Source of the DNA: Streptococcus troglodytae
Lineage (GTDB): Bacteria; Bacillota; Bacilli; Lactobacillales; Streptococcaceae
Length of the DNA: 64,000 nt
NCBI RefSeq assembly: GCF_002355215.1
Contig: NZ_AP014612.1
Location: 682,001-746,000, forward strand
Reading direction: 5' to 3'
Shown here: in pieces, positions 28,379 through 35,787 of the stretch
Position numbering within the stretch: position 1 is the first letter of the stretch
Layout: every line of letters starts with the position of its first letter
Notes under the pieces: model-generated
The model's input: only the letters and a program-made list of their open reading frames with translations
What the model was told of the DNA's origin: nothing
The model's database searches: none
Program-made: the position numbers and the translations under genes

Positions 28379-28407
28379 TTGCAATATTTTTGTAAACGCT
28401 ATATAAT
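28379..28407 (+). promoter_or_regulatory. tracrRNA promoter with cre-like site
   Basis: TTGCAA (28379-28384), 17 bases, TATAAT (28402-28407). TTGTAAACGCTATAT at 28390-28404, in the spacer and -10, matches the cre consensus with one mismatch. Confidence 0.7.
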
Positions 28408-28412
28408 AGTTA

Positions 28413-28513
28413 ATGCAAGGGACGCCTTGCACAGTTACTTAAATCTTGCTGAGCCTACAAAGATAAGGCTTTATGCCGAATTCAAGCACCCCGTTTTATG
28501 CGGGGTGCTTTTC
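28413..28513 (+). ncRNA. tracrRNA of the CRISPR1-type system
   Basis: A non-coding RNA between cas9 and cas1, the position known for this subtype. ACAGTTACTTAAATCTTG (28431-28448) is the exact complement of the CAAGATTTAAGTAACTGT part of the repeat, forming the anti-repeat. Next come ACAAAGATAAGGCTTTATGC (nexus-like region, near-identical to the S. thermophilus CRISPR1 tracrRNA I recall) and a terminator hairpin AAGCACCCCG/CGGGGTGCTT at 28484-28510 followed by T. The ends are estimated from the promoter and the terminator. Confidence 0.88.
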
Positions 28514-28537
28514 GTTGTGCGAGAAAGAAGGATTGTG

Positions 28538-29446
28538 ATGACTTGGAGAATTGTACATGTCAAGCAAAGTGAAAAAATGCGATTAAAACTGGATAATTTG
28601 GTTATTAAGAAACTAGGGGAAGAATTTACGATACCGTTAAGTGATATTTCTATGATAGTAGCTGAAGGTGGAGATACAGTTGTAACCTTGAGACTCTTAA
28701 GTGCTTTGAGTAAATATAATATTTCTTTAATTGTTTGTGATAATGAACATTTACCAACAGGAATTTACCACGCTCAAAATGGGCATTTTAGAGCTTATAA
28801 AAAATTACAGCAGCAATTACTTTGGACACAAAATCAAAAAGATATTTTGTGGCAAATAGTTACCTATTTTAAAATTAATAATCAACAAGATGTACTCGCC
28901 ATGTTGGAAAAAGATTTATCTGCTATCCAATTATTGTCTGAATATAAAGAGAATATTGAATTGGGGGATAAAACTAATCGTGAAGGACACGCTGCTAAAG
29001 TATATTTCAATGAATTATTCGGAAAACAATTTGTTCGTATTACTCAACAAGAGTCAGATATTATTAACGCAGGCTTAAATTATGGTTATGCCATTATTAG
29101 AGCTCAACTAGCTAGAATTGTTGCAGGGTACGGTTTAAATCCTTTAATTGGTATTTTTCATAAAAATGAATATAACCAATTTAATCTTGTAGATGATTTA
29201 ATGGAACCTTTTAGGCAAATTATTGATGTCTGGGTTTATACAAACCTTCGAGATAAAGACTATTTAAAATATGAGCATCGTTTAAATATAACCAATTTAC
29301 TAAATGCAAAAATTAAATACGGCAAAGAAATGTGTACGGTAACAGGTGCAATGGACAAATATGTAAAAGGATTTATTAAGTGTATTGATAAAGAAGATTC
29401 TAGTAAATTTTACTGTCCTGTGATTTCAAGTTTAGAAATGGAGTAA
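28538..29446 (+). CDS. cas1: Cas1 integrase
   Basis: Metal-dependent DNase/integrase that inserts new spacers with Cas2. It begins MTWRIVHVKQSEKM, the usual start of type II Cas1; the upstream in-frame extension overlaps the tracrRNA and is rejected. AAGAAGGA lies before the start. NREGHAAKVYFNELFGK contains the catalytic Glu, and GIFHKNEYNQFNLVDDLMEP contains the His and Asp/Glu residues. Length is 302 aa, typical. Frame is intact. It is followed 2 bases later by cas2. Confidence 0.96.
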   Translation: MTWRIVHVKQSEKMRLKLDNLVIKKLGEEFTIPLSDISMIVAEGGDTVVTLRLLSALSKYNISLIVCDNEHLPTGIYHAQNGHFRAYKKLQQQLLWTQNQKDILWQIVTYFKINNQQDVLAMLEKDLSAIQLLSEYKENIELGDKTNREGHAAKVYFNELFGKQFVRITQQESDIINAGLNYGYAIIRAQLARIVAGYGLNPLIGIFHKNEYNQFNLVDDLMEPFRQIIDVWVYTNLRDKDYLKYEHRLNITNLLNAKIKYGKEMCTVTGAMDKYVKGFIKCIDKEDSSKFYCPVISSLEME

Positions 29447-29448
29447 AA

Positions 29449-29772
29449 ATGAGGTATGAAGCTATGAGATTATTGTGTTTTTTCGACTTGCCAATGGAAA
29501 CAGTTCAGGAGAAAAGAACTTATCGTAATTTTAGAAAAGAATTGATTGCAAATGGATTTGAAATGTTACAATTTTCTGTTTACTATCGTACTTGTCCTAA
29601 TCGAAGTTTTGCAAAAAAATTTTATAAACGATTAGAATTAGCTTCTTTACCTGCAGGTAATGTTAGATTATTAGCAGTTACTGAGAAGCAATTTTCGGAA
29701 ATGGTACTTATTGTTGGTGGTAAAACAAGACAAGAAGAAGTCATAAGTGATAATAAATTGGTGATCATATGA
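29449..29772 (+). CDS. cas2: Cas2
   Basis: Small ferredoxin-fold protein that scaffolds Cas1 in spacer acquisition. LLCFFDLPMETVQEKRTYRNF is the family's N-terminal strand and metal site Asp. Length is 107 aa. M1 at 29449 and M6 at 29464 are both possible. It overlaps csn2 by 4 bases. Confidence 0.95.
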   Translation: MRYEAMRLLCFFDLPMETVQEKRTYRNFRKELIANGFEMLQFSVYYRTCPNRSFAKKFYKRLELASLPAGNVRLLAVTEKQFSEMVLIVGGKTRQEEVISDNKLVII

Positions 29773-30817
29773 AACTGCATTTTTCACATCCTTATAAAGA
29801 TAATTTAGAAATCAATTTTGGAGCGTTTACGCAAGTTGTTGGTCAAAATCAACAATTAAAATATTATATTTGGCAGTTATTGATTTGGTATTTTGATGGC
29901 AAAAAGTATCGAGAAGAAGACCTAACATTATTTAATCAAGCAGAACCTGAAATTTCAGATGGAAATCAGCCAATAAAAAGAGATACGTTCAAAATTATTT
30001 CTATTTCTGATATTCAAGAACTATTAGAGCAGATGACTTATAAAAAGGAACGGTTAGTTTTGATTTTATGAGACAAAAACTGAATGATATTAATATTATG
30101 GCTGATATTGATGATATGAATGATCGACTAAGTAGTATTTCTTCAAAAATAAATGATAAGTTGGCTCTTTCTATACAAGATATTAATTATCATACTGAAA
30201 GTATAGACTTTAATGCAGAACAATTACTTTTAAAGAATTTTATTCCATTTTTTGAATTTCAACATCAAAATATTTCTTTTGAATTTGTTGATAATGAAGG
30301 GAAAATATTGTTTTTCTTAGAAATGTTGGAAGAAACGTTGACAACCACAACCAGAAAGATTCTCTTGGTATTAAAGAATATGGATGATTACTTAACTTAT
30401 CCATCATTTATTTTAGCATGCCGAAAGTTAGAAAAGTTATGTACGAAGTTTCCTTATTTTCAAGTAATAATTTTTCCATCAAATGAAGGCTATTTATATG
30501 CTAGACAAAATAATATTGAGTACATAAATATTATTTCAGATTATGTAGCACATTATTATCAGTTTGATTTTTTATTTAATAGATTTATTGAGCAATACCC
30601 TACAAATCAAGTTCCAACGAAAGCCAATTTTTTATCTTCAATCCAAAAAATTAGTAGCTATTTGTTTAGTAAGGAAATAGAATATGTGAGTCTCTCAAAT
30701 AAAGATTTAGTTACCATTAAAATTTTAAATAATCTTTATCAATATAATAAAAAAATAAATTATCCTATTCTAGATTCAAGTCCTCTCGAAATTAAATTTT
30801 TAAGAGATAACGACTGA
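29769..30817 (+). CDS. csn2: Csn2, long St1-type (apparent frameshift)
   Basis: Ring-forming DNA-end-binding protein of type II-A spacer acquisition. It begins MKLHFSHPYKDNLEINFG and the first frame stops at 30071. Adding one T to the 4-T run at 30058-30061 gives RLVFDFMRQKLND and joins the second frame, which runs to 30817. The joined product (about 349 aa) matches the long Csn2 variant associated with S. thermophilus CRISPR1 rather than the 220-aa form of the S. pyogenes type. It ends about 50 bases before the first repeat. Confidence 0.88.
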
Positions 30818-30868
30818 TTTTATGGTATAATCATCTTGAAGTACAAAAACTAAAAATGACGATTTGAG
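30818..30868 (+). promoter_or_regulatory. CRISPR leader
   Basis: An extended -10 (TGGTATAAT, 30823-30831) would start the pre-crRNA about 30838. The leader ends ATTTGAG directly at the first repeat, the leader-anchoring motif known for one group of II-A systems. GTACAAAAAC at 30841-30850 is the exact complement of the first ten bases of repeat 1. Confidence 0.8.
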
Positions 30869-33143
30869 GTTTTTGTACTCTCAAGATTTAAGTAACTGTA
30901 CAACTTAATTCAGATGGATCATTTGAAACTGTAGTTTTTGTACTCTCAAGATTTAAGTAACTGTACAACTGATCATCAAGGTTCCCGTAAAGGTGGTCAG
31001 TTTTTGTACTCTCAAGATTTAAGTAACTGTACAACCAGTGGGCACCATAACATCAGAAATGGTTAGTTTTTGTACTCTCAAGATTTAAGTAACTGTACAA
31101 CTGAATATTATCTAACGTCAATTGTGTCTCAGTTTTTGTACTCTCAAGATTTAAGTAACTGTACAACAGTAGAGCGCTTGGCTTGATAGAGGCATTTGTT
31201 TTGTACTCTCAAGATTTAAGTAACTGTACAACATTAGCATTTCCTGATACTTCTGATGAATTGTTTTTGTACTCTCAAGATTTAAGTAACTGTACAACAA
31301 AAAAACCGCCGTATTAGTTGGCATACGAGTTTTTGTACTCTCAAGATTTAAGTAACTGTACAACTCCCAAGCAGTTTTAACATTATGGCAATCTGTTTTT
31401 GTACTCTCAAGATTTAAGTAACTGTACAACGAGTCAGACGGACATTTTGCAACTAATGTCGTTTTTGTACTCTCAAGATTTAAGTAACTGTACAACTTAA
31501 AGAAGTCATATGAAACCTCCTTATTTGTTTTTGTACTCTCAAGATTTAAGTAACTGTACAACGTATCGATAGTCTGCTAGTCGAAACGTATTGTTTTTGT
31601 ACTCTCAAGATTTAAGTAACTGTACAACTGGCTTTCACCGATACACAACCATGCTTAAGTTTTTGTACTCTCAAGATTTAAGTAACTGTACAACTTTTTT
31701 AAAAAATTAAATTCAAAAAAGAGTTTTTGTACTCTCAAGATTTAAGTAACTGTACAACTCTCCAACGATAAGCAAACGCTTCTCCGCTGTTTTTGTACTC
31801 TCAAGATTTAAGTAACTGTACAACTTTTTTCTATAATAAGGTATATTCTTCAAAGTTTTTGTACTCTCAAGATTTAAGTAACTGTACAACGCAAGCTTAA
31901 CGCTGGATTGTCAGCAAATAGTTTTTGTACTCTCAAGATTTAAGTAACTGTACAACGTGAAGCTAATGGGTAAAGTTATTCCACCTGTTTTTGTACTCTC
32001 AAGATTTAAGTAACTGTACAACTCTGTACTCTTTCTAATTCCTTAGGGCTTTGTTTTTGTACTCTCAAGATTTAAGTAACTGTACAACCTCAAAAGGTTC
32101 TTTTTAAAACTAGCTTTGTTTTTGTACTCTCAAGATTTAAGTAACTGTACAACTTAATTGATTTCAGAGATATCACAGAGGATGTTTTTGTACTCTCAAG
32201 ATTTAAGTAACTGTACAACTTTGCAAGAGGCGTAATGTCCGACCATTTTGTTTTTGTACTCTCAAGATTTAAGTAACTGTACAACAATGGAACAGCAAAC
32301 GAATCTAATGCCTAGGTTTTTGTACTCTCAAGATTTAAGTAACTGTACAACTATCGTAAACGCAGTTTTAATAGAAGCGATGTTTTTGTACTCTCAAGAT
32401 TTAAGTAACTGTACAACTCACCTCTTATTTACCTTTGTTAATCATATGTTTTTGTACTCTCAAGATTTAAGTAACTGTACAACTAATTCAAAAATTTTTA
32501 TCAAAAACACTTGGTTTTTGTACTCTCAAGATTTAAGTAACTGTACAACTAACCTTTCTATTTCACCCTATGACACCTTGTTTTTGTACTCTCAAGATTT
32601 AAGTAACTGTACAACAGTCGTCGTTATTATACTTCTCACAAATAGGTTTTTGTACTCTCAAGATTTAAGTAACTGTACAACAAAGCAATAATTAGAGCTC
32701 TGATTGCTAAAGTTTTTGTACTCTCAAGATTTAAGTAACTGTACAACAGCAGCAATCTATTTATCTCTTTGCCGTGTGTTTTTGTACTCTCAAGATTTAA
32801 GTAACTGTACAACTACGGTTTATAAAAAGAGCAGTTGCTTAAGTTTTTGTACTCTCAAGATTTAAGTAACTGTACAACTTTTTAGTAAGTTTATTAAATA
32901 TTAGTTGCGTTTTTGTACTCTCAAGATTTAAGTAACTGTACAACTTTCGTGTAATACCGTTGTGTTTACAATTAGGTTTTTGTACTCTCAAGATTTAAGT
33001 AACTGTACAACTATTAATTGCTAATAACTATGTGTATAGTTGTTTTTGTACTCTCAAGATTTAAGTAACTGTACAACCAAAAATACTTGACATAAAAAAT
33101 AAATATGGTTTTTGTACTCTCAAGATTTAAGTAACTGTACAAC
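30869..33143 (+). CRISPR. type II-A CRISPR array, 35 repeats and 34 spacers
   Basis: Repeats are 36 bp, beginning GTTTTTGTACTCTCAAG and ending TTTAAGTAACTGTACAAC, the CRISPR1 repeat of S. thermophilus as I recall it. They run from 30869 to 33143 at a 66-bp period with 30-bp spacers. Exceptions: repeat 6 (31198-31232) lacks one T; spacers 1, 19 and 30 are 29 bp, spacer 13 is 28 bp, spacer 32 is 31 bp. All repeats are otherwise alike, including the last, which lacks the decay usual at the trailing end. New spacers enter at the left, next to csn2. Spacer targets cannot be named from sequence alone. Confidence 0.98.
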
Positions 33144-33233
33144 TGATGAAGATTATTTCTTGATAACAGAAAGCAACAACTAAATACGAATAATAAGATA
33201 GTTTCTAAATTAGGGGCTGTCTTTTATTATGGA

Positions 33234-33260
33234 TTGACAAATGCGCATAATGCGTATAAA
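33234..33260 (+). promoter_or_regulatory. hicAB promoter with operator-like repeats
   Basis: TTGACA at 33234-33239 and TATAAAAT from 33255. Between them ATGCGCAT and ATGCGTAT form a tandem near-palindrome, a plausible HicB operator. Confidence 0.55.
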
Positions 33261-33279
33261 ATAAAAGGAGAAATGTTAT

Positions 33280-33471
33280 TTGCCATTAACAGGGAAAGAA
33301 TTAGCTAAATTAGCGATAAACAATGGATGGGAAGAAGTTCGGGTGAGAGGAAGTCATCATCATTTCAAGAAAGATGGAGTACCTCATATTGTGACGATTC
33401 CCATTCATGGAAATAAAGTGCTTAAAATTGGTCTTGAAAAGAAACTCTTAAGGGATTTAAATTTATTATGA
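33280..33471 (+). CDS. hicA: HicA-type mRNA interferase toxin
   Basis: Small double-stranded-RNA-binding-fold toxin that cleaves mRNA. It shows GWEEVRVRGSHHHFKKDG with the catalytic His in GSHHHF, and IPIHGNKVLKIGLEKKLLRD. The start is TTG at 33280, placed 9 bases after AAAGGAG; the ATG at 33273 is in another frame. Length is 63 aa, normal. It overlaps the hicB region and shares its promoter. Confidence 0.9.
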   Translation: MPLTGKELAKLAINNGWEEVRVRGSHHHFKKDGVPHIVTIPIHGNKVLKIGLEKKLLRDLNLL

Positions 33472-33488
33472 TAGAGGAGGAAGTCGTC

Positions 33489-33866
33489 ATGTTAAAAACA
33501 TATCCTGCAATTTTTCATAAGGAAGAGGAAGGGTATTGGGTTGAATTTCCTGAATTTGGCGGTGGTACGCAAGGGGAAGATTTGGAAGAAGCCATGAAGA
33601 ACGCTCGTCAGATGTTAGAAAGTGTATTGGCCTCCTATCTAGATGAGGGGATGAAACTGCCTAATCCAAGTGAGATAAGGAAACTATCTGTTGAAGATGG
33701 CTTTGCAACTATGATTCAAGCTGATCCTAGCCCTTATCTCAAAAATAATAAAGCTATTCGGAAAAATGTGACAGTTCCTGAATGGCTGGTACAATTAGCA
33801 GATCGTGATCAAGTGAATTATTCTGAAGTATTAACAAAAGCTTTGGAAAGGAAACTACAATTATAA
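33489..33866 (+). CDS. hicB: HicB-type antitoxin
   Basis: Antitoxin with an N-terminal partial RNase H fold (YPAIFHKEEEGYWVEFPEFG) that caps HicA, and a C-terminal DNA-binding segment (NVTVPEWLVQLADRDQVNYS, ribbon-helix-helix type). I prefer ATG 33489, which follows AGAGGAGG, over ATG 33468, which overlaps the hicA stop. It is followed by a strong terminator. The pair lies between the CRISPR array and the relic leader and may stabilise this island. Confidence 0.9.
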   Translation: MLKTYPAIFHKEEEGYWVEFPEFGGGTQGEDLEEAMKNARQMLESVLASYLDEGMKLPNPSEIRKLSVEDGFATMIQADPSPYLKNNKAIRKNVTVPEWLVQLADRDQVNYSEVLTKALERKLQL

Positions 33867-33872
33867 AACAAG

Positions 33873-33908
33873 AAAAGCGCTAGAAAGATTGATTTCTAGC
33901 GCTTTTTT
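33873..33908. terminator. terminator of hicAB
   Basis: Perfect 14-bp stem AAAAGCGCTAGAAA and complement, 6-base loop, then T. Confidence 0.88.
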
Positions 33909-33956
33909 AGGTATAATATAATTAAAATCTTTTAAAAAGGAATTATTTGAAGCTGA

Positions 33957-34051
33957 AATCTAGCTGAGATGAATGGCGCGATTACGAAATGTCGTGACGA
34001 AAATTGGTCCACGAGGTTTTAGAGCTGTGTTAGTTACTGATTTACTAAAAC
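33957..34051 (+). repeat. relic leader and single decayed repeat of an S. pyogenes-type II-A CRISPR
   Basis: 34016-34051 is 36 bp long, begins GTTTTAGAGCTGTGTT (16 of 16 as in the S. mutans/S. thermophilus CRISPR3 repeat I recall) and ends AAAAC; its middle is diverged. Directly before it CCACGAG resembles the second known leader-anchoring motif (CTRCGAG). The 33957-33995 stretch (ATCTAGCTGAGATGAATGG, CGCGATTACGAAAT) is close to the S. pyogenes SF370 leader as I remember it. No cas genes, tracrRNA or further repeats of this type are in the window. Confidence 0.75.
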
Positions 34052-34078
34052 GCATTATGCAAAAGAGTTTTAAATAAG

Positions 34079-34115
34079 CAAAAGACACTTGAAGCAATCA
34101 TTCAAGTGTCTTTTG
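34079..34115. terminator. bidirectional terminator, end of irvR
   Basis: Perfect 15-bp stem CAAAAGACACTTGAA and complement with a 7-base loop, 18 bases past the irvR stop. Confidence 0.88.
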
Positions 34116-34133
34116 TGAGACTTTCTTTAATTT

Positions 34134-35027
34134 TTAGGTAATGACTGTGCCGATGACTTCAATCGTATCATCTTCTTTTAAAATGATGTCATCATAATCT
34201 GGATTTAAGGAGATGAGACGGATTTCTTTATTTTTTCGGTAAAGTTTTTTGACATAGGCCTCGTTATTTACGATAATAACGATAATCTGTCCATGATGAA
34301 TAGCCTTAGTCCTTTTAACGAAGATAACATCGCCATCGTAAAATAAGGGTTCCATGCTGTTGCCGTTGACAGTAAGAGCAATATCATGTTCTGGAATTGG
34401 TGTTGGATATTGAATGGTTTCTTGTTTTTCCTGTCCAACCCAGATGCCGGTGCCGGCAGAAACTTCTCCGTAAACTTGAATGTTTGTGTATTGGCGTCCT
34501 AAGGTTTGATACAGATCTTTAGCTTTTATCACATTGTCCCAATGAATAATGGTTTGATCTTTTAACTCTTTGGCGATATAAGAGTCGACAATCTTTTGAT
34601 ATTCTGCATGATGAGATTTGCTGGTAATCGCATCTTCAGATGTTTTATCGTCAGCAGCTATGGTCACAGTTTCTTTTTGTTCTTTTGATTGTTGATAACA
34701 GAAATCTAAGACCTTTAGCTGTCTCTTCATTTCTAATTGTTTGGCAATATGATTAATTTTATCAAGAGTAGAAGAGTCCTTTTTACTTGCAAATCTAGGG
34801 TCAATATCGGATTTTTGTAGACCAAAGTAATCCGCGATTTTTTGAATGTTCCCTATTTTTGGCAGACTCTTTCCTTTAACATATTCATTAAAACTACTTG
34901 TAGGAATGTTAAGGATAGTAGCTAAATGAGATTGTTTCATTCCGCTCTCAGCTAGAAGTCTTTGAAGATTGGCAGAAATAGCCTTCATTGCTTCTAAATC
35001 TTGTGGAGTTAATTTACCGCGTCCCAT
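34134..35027 (-). CDS. irvR: LexA/phage-type repressor IrvR
   Basis: Represses the divergent irvA gene in S. mutans; released under stress, probably by self-cleavage. An N-terminal XRE helix-turn-helix (MKQSHLATILNIPTSSFNEY) and a C-terminal S24 peptidase fold are seen. The cleavage site region is YGEVSAGTG, the nucleophile is Ser in GNSMEP and the general base is Lys in EAYVKKLY. Length is 297 aa. Identification rests on this architecture together with irvA and gbpC next door. The rightmost ATG at 35027 is preceded by AAAGGTG. Confidence 0.9.
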   Translation of the reverse strand: MGRGKLTPQDLEAMKAISANLQRLLAESGMKQSHLATILNIPTSSFNEYVKGKSLPKIGNIQKIADYFGLQKSDIDPRFASKKDSSTLDKINHIAKQLEMKRQLKVLDFCYQQSKEQKETVTIAADDKTSEDAITSKSHHAEYQKIVDSYIAKELKDQTIIHWDNVIKAKDLYQTLGRQYTNIQVYGEVSAGTGIWVGQEKQETIQYPTPIPEHDIALTVNGNSMEPLFYDGDVIFVKRTKAIHHGQIIVIIVNNEAYVKKLYRKNKEIRLISLNPDYDDIILKEDDTIEVIGTVIT

Positions 35028-35119
35028 GCTTCACCTTTCTTAAAGTAAAATCATTTAATTACATAATATCGCTTTCATCTATAAATGTAAATAGGGAAAT
35101 AGTTTTTAGGAAAAAATAC

Positions 35120-35148
35120 TTGACTTCCGTTTTAAAACGAATTATAAT
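35120..35148 (+). promoter_or_regulatory. irvA promoter with palindromic IrvR operator
   Basis: TTGACT (35120-35125), 17 bases, TATAAT (35143-35148). The perfect palindrome CGTTTTAAAACG at 35128-35139 lies between them, an ideal place for a repressor. I saw no second copy towards irvR. Confidence 0.8.
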
Positions 35149-35154
35149 ATTCTT

Positions 35155-35389
35155 ATTAAAAATAGCTTTCATAAAGGTAAAATTTTAACTACAATATAAT
35201 CTTCACCTTATTAATTTCAAAATCTTAAAATCTGTGGTGGTTAAGATGATTGATTAGGTTCCCTTTTTCTTGATTAATCTGCCTTTTGAAGTTAAATGTA
35301 TTACATATGAATAATACTGCTATTTTTAAGTAATGTTTCCTATGCAGTTTGTATAGGAAGCAATTGGTAAGTTGAAAGGGGATGCAGAA
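35155..35389 (+). promoter_or_regulatory. long irvA 5' untranslated region
   Basis: From the predicted start of transcription to the irvA start codon are about 235 bases without an ORF. In S. mutans the irvA mRNA leader is known to act in trans by pairing with gbpC mRNA and protecting it. I did not identify the seed by eye. Confidence 0.6.
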
Positions 35390-35593
35390 GTGGAGAAGTT
35401 GACATTACGAGCTCTTAGAGTGAATTATAGTTTAAGTCCCAAAGAGGTGGCTGATTGTCTAGGAATCCCTCAACGTACTCTGCTAAGCTATGAAGAAGAT
35501 AGCTCTGAAATTCCCATTCAACTGGCCAATGATTTGGCCAATTACTATGATATCAGCTTAGACTCTATTTTTTTGGTAAAAATTCCGATTTAA
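35390..35593 (+). CDS. irvA: XRE-type small regulator IrvA
   Basis: A 67-aa helix-turn-helix protein (YSLSPKEVADCLGIPQRTLLSYE). GTG 35390 is the most likely start, 10 bases after AAAGGGG; TTG 35372 is upstream and in frame but lacks a site. IrvA mRNA, rather than the protein, is reported as the activator of GbpC-dependent aggregation under stress. It is repressed by IrvR and ends at a hairpin that overlaps the gbpC promoter. Confidence 0.82.
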   Translation: MEKLTLRALRVNYSLSPKEVADCLGIPQRTLLSYEEDSSEIPIQLANDLANYYDISLDSIFLVKIPI

Positions 35594-35676
35594 AACAGAA
35601 ATTCAAAAATAAGAATAATAGATAAGAGAAAGCACTTTGGTTTCAATTGGAACTATTTTAAGTGAAATTTTGTAAT

Positions 35677-35732
35677 AAAAAAGACATTATTTTTTAATTT
35701 ATGAGCCTTATTCTTTGAAAAAATGTCTTTTT
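35677..35732 (+). terminator. irvA terminator overlapping the gbpC -35
   Basis: AAAAAGACATT (35678-35688) pairs with AATGTCTTTTT (35722-35732) across a 33-base loop that contains the gbpC -35. Confidence 0.5.
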
Positions 35733-35743
35733 ATTGTTATAAT
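35715..35743 (+). promoter_or_regulatory. gbpC promoter
   Basis: TTGAAA (35715-35720), 17 bases, TATAAT (35738-35743), about 45 bases before the gbpC ATG. Confidence 0.6.
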
Positions 35744-35787
35744 TAAAATTGTATTCTTATGAATTAATAATATAAAGGATGGTTTTT

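Noticed and set aside
24957..28406. Cas9 as a multi-fragment pseudogene
   Set aside because: All four breaks lie in homopolymers and each is mended by one base, with every catalytic residue kept; the same pattern hits growth-essential genes, so error is likelier than decay.
28379..28537. N-terminal extension of cas1
   Set aside because: It overlaps the tracrRNA and its terminator; family homology starts at MTWRIVHV.
31151..31561. 136-aa ORF and similar repeat-coded ORFs over 31-32.7 kb
   Set aside because: They are translations of the CRISPR repeats (repeating YSYLNLESTKT or FLYSQDLSNCTT), not genes.
33078..33107. Last spacer as self-targeting of the irvA promoter
   Set aside because: It shares only about 12 bases (AAAATACTTGAC) with 35112-35124, too short for a target.
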